Shown piece after piece: positions 1-8,285 of a stretch of DNA of 9,899 nt (within the stretch, counting starts at the first letter, position 1; each line of letters opens with the position of its first letter). Below the pieces are notes generated by a model. The model saw only the letters and a list, made by a program, of their open reading frames with translations, did no database searches and was not told where the DNA came from. Both the position numbers and the translations under genes were made by a program. The DNA lies in assembly GCA_024278565.1 (NCBI GenBank), contig JAJRSY010000187.1:1-9899 (forward strand). The letters run 5' to 3'. This DNA comes from Bacteroidota bacterium (GTDB lineage: Bacteria; Bacteroidota; Bacteroidia; Flavobacteriales; Flavobacteriaceae).

Positions 1-102
1 AAAATACAGGCAAGGGAATATTTGGCCAGGGTAAAGGTGTTTATAGATTTACTGTTCAATACGCAACCCCGATTTTATGGTGAGCCTATCAAGATAAGGT
101 GA
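1..102 (+). CDS. C-terminal end of an unidentified protein (partial)
   Basis: An open frame runs from the first base of the window through 33 codons and ends at TGA (100-102). The visible tail includes REYLARVKVFIDLLFNTQ and ends in a basic, hydrophobic stretch, GEPIKIR. It reads like the amphipathic C-terminal helix and final strand of a soluble protein, with no membrane segment. I do not recognise the family. Only 49 bases separate it from the ATG of the Nramp-related gene on the same strand, so the two could be co-transcribed, although a promoter-like element lies in the gap. The reading frame is supported only by its uninterrupted course, the plausible composition and the spacing to the next gene. 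Confidence 0.55.
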   Translation, partial: KIQAREYLARVKVFIDLLFNTQPRFYGEPIKIR

Positions 103-124
103 AACCATATTCCCCTAAATAATA

Positions 125-132
125 TATTTTTG
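125..132 (+). promoter_or_regulatory. Candidate -7 element upstream of the Nramp-related gene
   Basis: TATTTTTG matches the Bacteroidota -7 consensus TAnnTTTG exactly and lies 19 bases before the ATG at 152. No convincing TTTG -33 box is present at the usual distance upstream, so the gene may depend partly on readthrough from the preceding gene. The sequence is AT-rich and a chance match is possible. Confidence 0.35.
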
Positions 133-151
133 ACTGTACATTTATTCGTTC

Positions 152-1405
152 ATGCTAAAACTCAAAACCTTAATTAGAAATCTAGGACCGGGACTTTTAT
201 TCGCCAGTATGGCCATTGGCACTTCACACTTGGTACTTTAAACAAAGGCAGGTGCTCAATACGGTTGGATCATGGCTATACCGATTGTTCTTGCCAATAT
301 TTTCAAGTATCCTTTCTTTGAATTTGGGGTTCGCTATACCAACGTTACCAACAAAACACTCATTGAAGGTTATTTGAACCGGGGCAAGGGCTATTTGTGG
401 TTCTATGCGTTCATCAACCTGGTTACGACCTTTACCATATTGGCGGCACTGTATACGGTCACCGCAGGCCTGTTTACCAACTTGTTCGACATATCGGGCG
501 TATCATTGGCCAATGTAGCTTTAGGGCTGTTTGTCTTTATAAGTTCATTGTTGATCATAGGTCGTTATACGCTTTTAGAAAATTCGTTGAAATTTGTGGT
601 TTCGATCTTGTTCGTAGCACTTGTGGCAACAACCGCTCTGGTCATTTTCAGAGGTCAGGTAGAGACCGCAGCAGGTTTTAGACCGCCCCCAATTTTCAAT
701 GATGCGGGCATTCTGTTTCTTATAAGCCTAATGGGATGGATGCCCACCACGGTAGAGGCATCAAGCTGGATAAGCCTTTGGAGCATTGAAAAATGGAAGA
801 TCCAAAAACACAAACCCTCATTAAAAGAATCGCTCCAAGAATTCAATGTCGGTTATTTTATGACGGCTATTTTGGCAATTCTGTTCTTGGTGATCGGTTC
901 AATGACCCTTTACGGTACCAATACCCAACTTAGTGGTAACGCCATAACCTTTGCAGATCAAGTGGTTCGATTGTTTACCACCCATATTGGCTCTTGGGCC
1001 TATATATTCATAGCTGTTTCTGCTTTCGCAACCATGTTCAGTACCTGTATGACCGCCCATGATGCGGTCACTAGGGTCAACTTGGATATTATCGACCATC
1101 TTTTCCCAAAAGCAAAATTGCAGAACAAAAAAGGCTTTTTTGCCTTGGGTGTGCTCTTACTGGCGTTGATCAATTTTATCGTTATCGCTACCTTTGCCGC
1201 CAATATGGGCAAACTTGTGGCTCTAGCGACCTTTGTTTCTTTTGTGGTAGCGCCGATCATCGGCTATATGAACCTGAAGAATGTGATGAGCGATGACCTG
1301 CCCAAAGCCCATCACCCTAAAAAATGGCTGAGGCATCTCACCTATGCGGGCATTGTTTTTCTTTCCTTTTTTTCGATCTATTATTTTTGGATGGTGGTGT
1401 TTTAG
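152..1405 (+). pseudogene. Nramp-related (NRAMP superfamily) membrane transporter with an in-frame TAA at codon 30
   Basis: Translation from the ATG at 152 gives a start typical of this family (GPGLLFASMAIGTSHLVL), then TAA at 239-241, then TKAGAQYGWIMAIP in the same frame and an uninterrupted transporter to 1405. Without the stop it would be 417 residues, a normal length. About eleven hydrophobic segments are visible, including the TM6-like stretch LMGWMPTTVEASSW. Nramp proteins move divalent metal ions across the inner membrane with protons. This protein belongs to a divergent branch lacking the canonical DPGN motif in TM1 and the MPH motif in TM6, so its substrate is uncertain. One base change (such as TCA to TAA, Ser to stop) explains the defect, and no other frameshift or stop is seen. 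An ORF restarting at ATG 272 (Met41) keeps 377 residues but loses most of TM1, where Nramp proteins bind the ion, so it is probably inactive. A sequencing error is equally possible. Confidence 0.85.
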
Positions 1406-1449
1406 GTATTGAAATCGCATCTATTAGTCTATTGTCGCCATATTAAGGC

Positions 1450-1657
1450 AACCTGAAACATGGTATACTCCTTCCACTTTAAAATCCGAAATTTCCGCCT
1501 GCCTCGCCGGCAGGCAGGCTTGCTCTTTTTCCGCCGATCGGCGTTAAAATTTATCACCGTAGCTACGGCTATGCCGACAAATTTTGCCTTGCTCGCCGAA
1601 AAAACAGACTGCCCGTATTCTTCCGAATTTTAAAATGGAAGGAGTATATTTCAGGTT
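1450..1657. repeat. Palindromic intergenic element with long inverted arms and nested palindromes
   Basis: The outer arms pair over about 40 bases. AACCTGAAA (1450-1458) pairs with 1649-1657, TATACTCCTTCCA (1464-1476) with 1636-1648, and TTTAAAAT (1478-1485) with 1627-1634. The left arm has a 5-base bulge (CATGG, 1459-1463), and single mismatches lie between the blocks. Inside are GCCTGCCT/AGGCAGGC (1497-1504 and 1512-1519), the perfect 12-mers CGCCGATCGGCG (1532-1543) and CCGTAGCTACGG (1557-1568), and AAAATTT/AAATTTT (1546-1552 and 1579-1585). It contains no coding frame. It sits between two convergent genes and could end transcription from both sides. The layout suggests a dispersed REP- or MITE-like element, but I see no clear target-site duplication and the window holds only one copy. 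Confidence 0.7.
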
Positions 1658-1672
1658 TATTTTAATAGGTTG

Positions 1673-3607
1673 TTACTCCAATTGATCGTAGTTGGTTACC
1701 ACAAACAAAGTTCTGAGGTTTTGATTATGCAAAAAATCCAAACAATATACCCCGTTCGTGCAACTGTTCAATATTCTTTTCTCACCATACCCAATTGAAC
1801 TGGTAATACCTGAAGAAGCCACCCCGTTCTGAAGTAAATAGCCCTTTATGGCATCTGCCCGCTTTTGAGAAAGTGACATGTTGGTACGGTTGCTGCCCCT
1901 GCTATCGGTATGTGACTCTATTTGTATCTGTAATTGGGGGAATTTTTGAAAAACATCAACGACCTTGTCCAGTTCCAAAGCAATTTCAGGTGTAATATTA
2001 GTTTTTCCCCTTGCAAAAAAGAAATCGGGAATATTCAATACCTGCTTTCCCTCCCTCTCGATCACAACATTACCTATAGAAACCATTTCAACATCTAGCG
2101 CTAACCTTTGAGCGTTTTCCATCTCCTCACTGGTATAGGAACGATTATAAGAGGAATGTCCATCTTTAGTGATTTCCACTATCAATTTATCCCTCCAAGG
2201 AATTTCCAATTGATACTTCCCATTTCCCTTGGTAACTGTTTTCTTGATTGTGTTACCACTCTCATCAAGAAGTTTTATGGTCGCCCCTGCAATACCCTGC
2301 TGATACTCTGGTTTTATTACGGTTCCTCGAAGTGTGAAGGTTTTAGGCCCCAATGACTCATTGGTTTTAAAGCCATATATATCATCGTTTCCTTTACCAC
2401 CTTCTCTATTTGAAGAAAAATATCCTGAAAAACCTCCTTGTTCATTGCTTTTTATTATAAAACCAAAATCATCGGAGGTAGAGTTGATCCCCGGTCCCAA
2501 ATTAATGGGAATACTGAAACCACCACCTTGCCGAATAGTGGTTTTATAAATATCCATTCCACCAAGACCGTAGAAGACATCCGAAGAAAAATATAAGTTG
2601 CCATCTAGCACATAAGGAGCTATCTCATTGCCCGGTGAATTTATACCTGGACCCAAATTTACGGCCTGTGACATTATCTGTCCATTATTGGTAGTAACAT
2701 AATAAATATCGGTACCGCCATAACCATCTTTGAAATTGGCAGCAAAATACAGTTTATCGGTCGCTTCATCGTAAAAGGGGTAGTAAAACGAAGTGCTCAG
2801 GTCTTTGAGCAAAAACCTAAAAAACCCATTGTCATATACTATACCAATTGCCAGGGAATTTTTTCCGTTTTCATCAAAAGCCAGTTGGTCGTTCTCGGTA
2901 TTTGAAAGCACATAGAAAATCTTATCCAACTCTTCAGAATAGTAAGGCGTTGATTTATGGTATTTTGAATCTGGCGTACCCGAAAAAGCATTTGGGTTGA
3001 GCACATCGCCACCAGATCCTATCTTGGCCAAATAAATATCCAGATACGATTCACCCGATGGCCCGTACATTTTTTTTGATTTAAGGGTACGTCCACTACT
3101 GAACAGAAGCTTCCCTTTATAAAAACTAGGTGCAAAATCTGACTGCGCACTATTGGCATCTATATTATAAATTTCAAATTTTTGTGCATTTTTGGAATCC
3201 GCCCCCAAAAGCTCAAAATTGAACTCGGCATTTTCGGTCAGCTCATTAGAAAGCGTAATGCTCTTTTTTCTGAAGAACGCCTTTACACGTTCGATCTCAT
3301 AAGTTTTTGATAGACTTTGCAACATCTTGTTCAAACGATGATCGTTCATGATGGTATCCTTACTATTGATATCCAAATATATTTTTGAGGCACTCTTAAA
3401 GTCACCGGTTCTAAAATACGAATCTGCCAGGTTCAAGAACTGATGGTTCGAGATCAATTTCCCCTTGCCCATGTCTTTTTTGTACTCGGCTATAGCCTCT
3501 TTAAAGGCATAGGCATAAAAATACTTATCTGCCTTAGAGTTTATTTCTTGGGCAGGTGATGTCAAAATAGCCGCCATAAAAAACAATATAAACGTTTTTG
3601 TTTTCAT
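1673..3607 (-). CDS. OmpA-family protein with TPR-like, PD40 beta-propeller and OmpA_C domains
   Basis: This 644-residue protein has a Sec signal peptide (about 1-20, ending SPAQ), a TPR-like helical region (about 25-115) and WD40-like PD40 propeller blades (about 155-415). The blades carry repeats such as GGTDIYY, GGMDIYK and GNDDIYG, and twice LGPGINS. A carboxypeptidase-regulatory-like beta domain follows (about 423-510), then an OmpA_C peptidoglycan-binding domain (about 525-640). Asp568 in HTDSRGS and Arg583 in SQKRADAI match the residues OmpA_C domains use to hold diaminopimelate. The tail keeps the Cys616/Cys622 pair but reads NLRTLF where relatives usually have NRRTEF. It is the last gene of the operon, 11 bases after the PorP/SprF-like gene, with an AAAGAGG ribosome-binding sequence overlapping the upstream stop. 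Such proteins often accompany PorP/SprF genes in Flavobacteriia. A periplasmic or outer-membrane role linking a T9SS surface complex to the cell wall is inferred. Confidence 0.9.
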   Translation of the reverse strand: MKTKTFILFFMAAILTSPAQEINSKADKYFYAYAFKEAIAEYKKDMGKGKLISNHQFLNLADSYFRTGDFKSASKIYLDINSKDTIMNDHRLNKMLQSLSKTYEIERVKAFFRKKSITLSNELTENAEFNFELLGADSKNAQKFEIYNIDANSAQSDFAPSFYKGKLLFSSGRTLKSKKMYGPSGESYLDIYLAKIGSGGDVLNPNAFSGTPDSKYHKSTPYYSEELDKIFYVLSNTENDQLAFDENGKNSLAIGIVYDNGFFRFLLKDLSTSFYYPFYDEATDKLYFAANFKDGYGGTDIYYVTTNNGQIMSQAVNLGPGINSPGNEIAPYVLDGNLYFSSDVFYGLGGMDIYKTTIRQGGGFSIPINLGPGINSTSDDFGFIIKSNEQGGFSGYFSSNREGGKGNDDIYGFKTNESLGPKTFTLRGTVIKPEYQQGIAGATIKLLDESGNTIKKTVTKGNGKYQLEIPWRDKLIVEITKDGHSSYNRSYTSEEMENAQRLALDVEMVSIGNVVIEREGKQVLNIPDFFFARGKTNITPEIALELDKVVDVFQKFPQLQIQIESHTDSRGSNRTNMSLSQKRADAIKGYLLQNGVASSGITSSIGYGEKRILNSCTNGVYCLDFLHNQNLRTLFVVTNYDQLE

Positions 3608-3618
3608 TTTTATCCTCT

Positions 3619-4611
3619 TTAGAAAAACCGTGGGGTATCGATCTGTTTGGGCTTCCCTTTTATATTTTTACCGTTCGAACCACTGCTGCCAACCCCACCT
3701 TTACCTAGATAGAATTTCAATATAATCTCGTGAGATCCGCTATTGAACTGCCCCAAAGGGTTGGTATTGTAATCATAGGAATAACCAATGAAGGTACTAC
3801 CGCTTATCTGAAAACCGGCCAATGCGCTTACGGCATTGCCCAACCTATAGGAAGCCCCCAAGGTGAATTTTTCGTTGATCAGAAAGTTGGTCGAAATATT
3901 TGTGTTGAGCGGTGCGCCACCTATATAATTGATCAAGAAAGCTGGCTTGAACTTCAAACTTTCCGATAGGTCGAACACATACCCTCCAATGAAATTCAAT
4001 TGCATCTTATCTTCGATTATAGTTGCAACATCATCATTATAAATAGCATCGGTCAAGAAATTAGGTATTGAAGCACCTAAATACCATGTGTCTTGCCCAT
4101 ACAGAAAAAGACCCGCACCAATGGTCGGGTAGAATCTCTTGATCAGTTCGCGGTCCAAAATGGGTTCACCGGGGTTTTCAAAAGTACCTTTTGTAAAATC
4201 TATGTTCAGGAAAGACCCGCCAACATCCATTCCAAAAGACAGTTTGGCATTTTCAGATACGTTGAACTGATAGGAATATGCGAGATCGATATAGGTTTGG
4301 GTAGAAGGCCCCAACTGATCGTTCACCACATTGAACCCAATACCCATCTTTTCGTTCGATAACGGAACATTGGTGCCAAAACGAATCGTACGTGGTGCGC
4401 CCGGCAGGTCGATCCATTGCGCCCTATAAAGACCCATAATCTCTGGGGTCTCTACCGTACCTACATAGCCCGGGTTGAAGCTACCTATATTGTACATATA
4501 CTGCGTATACTGTGGCTCTTTTTGGGCATATACGGAACTCACCACACTAAAGGCAAGGCCAATGGAAAAAAAGAGGTACTTATATATAATCCTATTTTTT
4601 GTACAAGTCAT
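3619..4611 (-). CDS. PorP/SprF-family type IX secretion outer-membrane protein
   Basis: The 330-residue protein has a signal peptide ending near residue 30 (SSVYAQ) and then the family hallmark QYTQYMYN...NPGYVGT. Alternating beta-strand patterns follow to the end, including the typical GYSYDYN and GSHEIILKF, as expected for an outer-membrane barrel. The last 25 or so residues form a Gly/Ser/Lys-rich tail ending PRFF, similar to the tail of many relatives. In Flavobacterium johnsoniae, SprF is needed for secretion of SprB, and PorP/SprF-like proteins serve cargo with type B C-terminal domains. The gene starts 8 bases after the stop of just such a cargo gene, so it is probably that cargo's dedicated partner. 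I chose the ATG at 4611. A TTG two codons upstream (4617) would add only Met-Arg and is less likely. Confidence 0.92.
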   Translation of the reverse strand: MTCTKNRIIYKYLFFSIGLAFSVVSSVYAQKEPQYTQYMYNIGSFNPGYVGTVETPEIMGLYRAQWIDLPGAPRTIRFGTNVPLSNEKMGIGFNVVNDQLGPSTQTYIDLAYSYQFNVSENAKLSFGMDVGGSFLNIDFTKGTFENPGEPILDRELIKRFYPTIGAGLFLYGQDTWYLGASIPNFLTDAIYNDDVATIIEDKMQLNFIGGYVFDLSESLKFKPAFLINYIGGAPLNTNISTNFLINEKFTLGASYRLGNAVSALAGFQISGSTFIGYSYDYNTNPLGQFNSGSHEIILKFYLGKGGVGSSGSNGKNIKGKPKQIDTPRFF

Positions 4612-4619
4612 TCTCAATA

Positions 4620-7600
4620 TTATCTTATCAGCTGGATCCAGCCTTTTTTTGATTCGGCCCCTTCACCTACATCTATACTCATTGTATAAAAATAAGTTCC
4701 GGCGGGTGCATCTTTTCCTTTCCAGGAACCATCCCAAACCTCTTCGTTATATTGACCGTTCGCTTCGAACACCAAATTACCATATCTGTTAAAAATTTGA
4801 ATATTGTAAATAATACGCGCCATTAGCCCTGTATCACTATCAAGTCGATTGATTTTCAGATTATCGTTGGTACCATCACCATTGGGTGAAAACTGGTTGA
4901 ACAAAAAGCCAACATCGGCCGGGGTGGGCACACTTACGGTTATCTCAACCATTGATTCATTGTTTGCAGGGTTGCCATCAGCAGGGGTCGAACGAACCAG
5001 TGACGCCGTATTGGCAAACTCACCCTCATTGGGCACTTTTACCCGTATCGTTAAAAACACCTCTTGTCCTTTGTCCATCGTGGGTATGGACCATACACCC
5101 GAATCAATACTGTATTCCCCAACATTGGTATCGTGATCGATATACTCAAAACCGCTGGTATCAATAACGTCTTTAACCTCTATATTGGTAACAGGGTTGA
5201 CATCTATCGAGGCATTGAAAACCTTTATGGTGAATATCAATTCTTCACCTACAAGTGGATTCTCACTCAAGGCCGTTTTTTCAATCACCAGATCAATACC
5301 CTCGGGCAATTTAATGGGCAGGGTAATCGTTGCCGAATCGTTATCGGCATTGTTATCCAACGGAAAAGACTCTAACAACTCAGCCGTATTGCCGTAAGTG
5401 CCCCCCCCTAAAATAGTGATTTTGATTTCCAGGGTAGCCGACCCCAAGGCTTCCAGTTCAAAAATATCCCAATGACCCGTCTCCACATCATAACTTCCGA
5501 TAGACGCAATATGCGATTCATATTCAAAACCACTTTCTAACAGTTCCCCTATTTTTATTGCCCGAACCTTATTGTCAGTTAAGTTTCTTACGGCAATGGT
5601 AAACAGCACCGTTTCACCCACAAGGGCGTTTATATTATCAACTTCCTTCGTTATTTCCAGATCAATCGGAATCTGGTCAACACAGGCCGGAGAAGTAAGG
5701 TCGGGATCACAGGGGTCTAAATGATCGGTGCCATTTGCAATCTCATCGCCGTCGGTAATGCCATCTTCATCGGTATCACATAAATTGTGGGTATTGTCGG
5801 GAATACAAGGGTTGTCGTTTGCAGGATCCTTCTGATCGACCACCCCGTCACTATCTTCATCAAGAATATTCGAATCAAGGGCATCTATATTTCCGTCATT
5901 GTCCTCATCCAAAGGGTTTTCGATATCGTCACCTACCTCATCGCCATCATTGATGCCATCACCGTCAGTATCAGGGTTGTTGGGATCCGTACCCAGGGTC
6001 AACTCTGGCCCATCGAAAAGCCCATCACCATCAGTATCAATATCACAGTCGTTGACCGATATGGTCACCTCAGAAGATTCGTTCGTACAGGGTGCTTGTG
6101 AGGTGGTGGTAAACGTAAACACATAATCGCCATCGAGCCTGTTCACAAAATTGACAATGTTACCTGAATCAATGGTCAGATTACCCGATGGATCCGAGGT
6201 TATTGTCCATGTACCGGCGCTTTCACCAGATAATCGATCATCTAGATCTACAGTGGTCGGCCCGTTGTTCACATCACTGCACGAAGATGTATTACTGGGC
6301 GTACCGGCCGAGTGGGGGACCACAGTGGCAACTACTGCTTGTCGTTCAGAAGGACAACCATTTTCAGTAGCCAAGGCGTAATAGGTTGTGGTCGCTGAAA
6401 TAGCAGGGGTCGTAAAACTCGAGCCTGTACCTATTGCACTTCCCCCATTTGCCAATGTGTACCAATTAATGGTGGCATTTGCCGAGGTCGTTGCGGTAAG
6501 CACCACAGTGCCCGGACCACAGCGTGTAGTGCCTTCTGTACTGTTCAGGGCAGGTGTTGTATTGATGACCAAATTCACCTGTGCGGTCGGACTTGCACAG
6601 TTATTAACGGTATCATAGAAAAAAACATAGTAGGTGCCACCAACCATTGGCGGATCAGTGACCAGCGCCCCTAATAAATGTGCCTCCTCGTTTGTTGGGT
6701 TCGAATCGGTGCTCCATGTGAGCACTGATCCCGCTGGTGCCGCACTATTTGTATATTCGCTTAAGCTACGATCAATGACACCACAAAATATCGTGGGTAC
6801 ATCTGCATTTAATGCCGGGGCCGTGTTACCTGCCGTACAGGGGTCACAATCAGTAACCGTAATGGTCACTGTAGCTGTATCGTTTGTACAAGGTGCTACC
6901 GCACCTGTAGTGGTATAGGTATACACATAATTACCGACCGCCCCATTATTGAAATTCACAACATTGTTCGCATTCGGGGTCTCGTTTTGAGGTCCTGAGG
7001 TAAACGCCCAATTACCTGGCGAAACGGTACCCGTCAACAAATCGTCAAGATCAACAGTTGTGCTACCAAAGGTATTGTTGGTACATGCAGCGCCGTTGGC
7101 CGGCGTACCTGCGGATGGCGATGTTGACAAGGTAAGCACAACTTGCGTAGAAGGACTCGCACATTCGTTTGTGGGATCCCAATATACGCCATAGTATGTA
7201 CCGGAAGCGGTTGCCGTAGTCGGTATCAAATCGGCATTCGACGTCGGGTTTGCTATAGTACTCCATCGCAAATCGGTACCTGGTGGTGCACTTGGTCCAC
7301 CCCCAACAATAAACGTATTGAGGTGTACACTCGCTTCATCACAACGTGCCGTTGCTATACCACCGTTCAGCGGTGGTGCCGTATTACCCGCGCTACAATC
7401 GTCATCAATAATCGTAACCGTGGCCGTATTGGACCCACCTATCGTAAAAAGAGGGTTGCTGGTGCCGGTAAGGGTGATGATCACCGTTTTATCAGGTTCG
7501 TTGACCGTATCATCTAACGGTACTACATTTACATGTTTGAATCCAATGACACCATCATTGGGGTAGGGTATTGTCATAGTCCGTATACCAACATCACCTG

Positions 7601-8240
7601 TTAGGTTATGGTCGGCCAGAGGGCCGGGTTGCCCTGATGTTCCGGTAATGGTAAAATTAACGGTCATTGGGGTTGAAGTACCATTTGCCTTGTCCATTAT
7701 CAATCTAAACCTACCGTTTTGACTACCTTCGATCGCAGTAGCTACAAACCTATCTGGTGCCTCTACCAAATCAAGTGTAACTGTACCAACATCATTGTCA
7801 TTAATAACAACTTCCGCCGTATTCTGGATTGGATTTATGATTCCTTGTGAAACCCTTGTTAAAGTAACGATAACCGTTTCGGCATCCTCTACAAGGTTAT
7901 CATCTATAATGTTTATGTCAATGTCCTTTGTACGCTCATTAAAGCCAATGATCACCGAACCTGTCACTGGCTGAAAATCATTGTCCATGGTAGCCGTACC
8001 CATGACAGAATAGTTGACCGTAACATCAAAAAGCGGAAATCCAACTTTGGTTATCGTAAAAGTCGCCCCGTTTTGTGCCCCTGGAGCGACTACCTCAGCA
8101 CCATTGGCATCACTTGCCGCTATAGAAAAGGTTTGACCGTAAACAATACTGCCCAACAACAGGATCGTCAAAAACAAAAGCCCCTTAAAAAAGGCAAATT
8201 GGTTCGCTATCGATAAAAAATAATCTCTTTTCAATTTCAT
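4620..8240 (-). CDS. Large modular surface protein with a T9SS type B (gliding motility-associated, CHU_C) sorting domain
   Basis: This 1206-residue protein has a signal peptide (about 1-36, ending SIVYGQ) and two Calx-beta domains (about 40-150 and 151-282, with acidic DDNLVEDAE and DDTVNEPDK loops). Ig-like/PKD-like modules follow (about 283-732) that repeat one another. Five thrombospondin type 3-like calcium repeats of the DTDGDG type lie near 735, 757, 778, 794 and 822. Two DUF11 domains come next (about 859-978 and 983-1104), then a CHU_C domain (about 1110-1206) containing FSPNGDGTNDNLKI, FNRYGNLVFE and PAGTYFY. CHU_C is a T9SS type B sorting signal. The protein should therefore be exported by Sec and T9SS and shown on the surface or released. 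Its many Ca-binding and Ig-like folds fit an adhesin or filamentous scaffold rather than an enzyme, and no catalytic domain is seen. It heads an operon with its probable SprF-like partner. A G8 run lies in codons 945-947. The ligand cannot be told from the sequence. Confidence 0.93.
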   Translation of the reverse strand: MKLKRDYFLSIANQFAFFKGLLFLTILLLGSIVYGQTFSIAASDANGAEVVAPGAQNGATFTITKVGFPLFDVTVNYSVMGTATMDNDFQPVTGSVIIGFNERTKDIDINIIDDNLVEDAETVIVTLTRVSQGIINPIQNTAEVVINDNDVGTVTLDLVEAPDRFVATAIEGSQNGRFRLIMDKANGTSTPMTVNFTITGTSGQPGPLADHNLTGDVGIRTMTIPYPNDGVIGFKHVNVVPLDDTVNEPDKTVIITLTGTSNPLFTIGGSNTATVTIIDDDCSAGNTAPPLNGGIATARCDEASVHLNTFIVGGGPSAPPGTDLRWSTIANPTSNADLIPTTATASGTYYGVYWDPTNECASPSTQVVLTLSTSPSAGTPANGAACTNNTFGSTTVDLDDLLTGTVSPGNWAFTSGPQNETPNANNVVNFNNGAVGNYVYTYTTTGAVAPCTNDTATVTITVTDCDPCTAGNTAPALNADVPTIFCGVIDRSLSEYTNSAAPAGSVLTWSTDSNPTNEEAHLLGALVTDPPMVGGTYYVFFYDTVNNCASPTAQVNLVINTTPALNSTEGTTRCGPGTVVLTATTSANATINWYTLANGGSAIGTGSSFTTPAISATTTYYALATENGCPSERQAVVATVVPHSAGTPSNTSSCSDVNNGPTTVDLDDRLSGESAGTWTITSDPSGNLTIDSGNIVNFVNRLDGDYVFTFTTTSQAPCTNESSEVTISVNDCDIDTDGDGLFDGPELTLGTDPNNPDTDGDGINDGDEVGDDIENPLDEDNDGNIDALDSNILDEDSDGVVDQKDPANDNPCIPDNTHNLCDTDEDGITDGDEIANGTDHLDPCDPDLTSPACVDQIPIDLEITKEVDNINALVGETVLFTIAVRNLTDNKVRAIKIGELLESGFEYESHIASIGSYDVETGHWDIFELEALGSATLEIKITILGGGTYGNTAELLESFPLDNNADNDSATITLPIKLPEGIDLVIEKTALSENPLVGEELIFTIKVFNASIDVNPVTNIEVKDVIDTSGFEYIDHDTNVGEYSIDSGVWSIPTMDKGQEVFLTIRVKVPNEGEFANTASLVRSTPADGNPANNESMVEITVSVPTPADVGFLFNQFSPNGDGTNDNLKINRLDSDTGLMARIIYNIQIFNRYGNLVFEANGQYNEEVWDGSWKGKDAPAGTYFYTMSIDVGEGAESKKGWIQLIR
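5401..5408 (-). repeat. G8 homopolymer tract inside the type B cargo gene
   Basis: Eight consecutive C on the + strand read as eight G on the coding strand, in codons 945-947 (Gly-Gly-Gly) of the first DUF11 domain. In the length given here the frame is open on both sides. Gain or loss of one base would shift the frame before the second DUF11 and the CHU_C sorting domain. Whether the tract varies is not known. Confidence 0.9.
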
Positions 8241-8285
8241 AGACTGTCCGTTGAATCAATTAAAATTCAATGTTCAGCATAAACT

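Noticed and set aside
239..241. Possible recoding of the stop codon as selenocysteine or pyrrolysine
   Set aside because: The codon is TAA. Selenocysteine uses TGA and pyrrolysine uses TAG, and nothing resembling a recoding element is evident.
1129..1141. Small palindrome CAAAAAAGGCTTTTTTG as a terminator
   Set aside because: It lies inside the transporter coding frame, its stem is only A-T pairs apart from the ends, and the frame reads through it cleanly.
4612..4617. TTG start for the PorP/SprF-like gene
   Set aside because: It adds only two residues. The ATG at 4611 gives a good signal peptide and a more usual start codon.
5700..6050. Short repeated DNA that could suggest a CRISPR array
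   Set aside because: The repeats are the coding sequence of DxDxDG calcium-binding motifs, with irregular spacing and an open frame.
6634..7517. Long open frames on the + strand opposite the large cargo gene
   Set aside because: They lack recognisable domains and arise from the Thr/Val/Asn-rich codons of the minus-strand gene, which has clear domains throughout.
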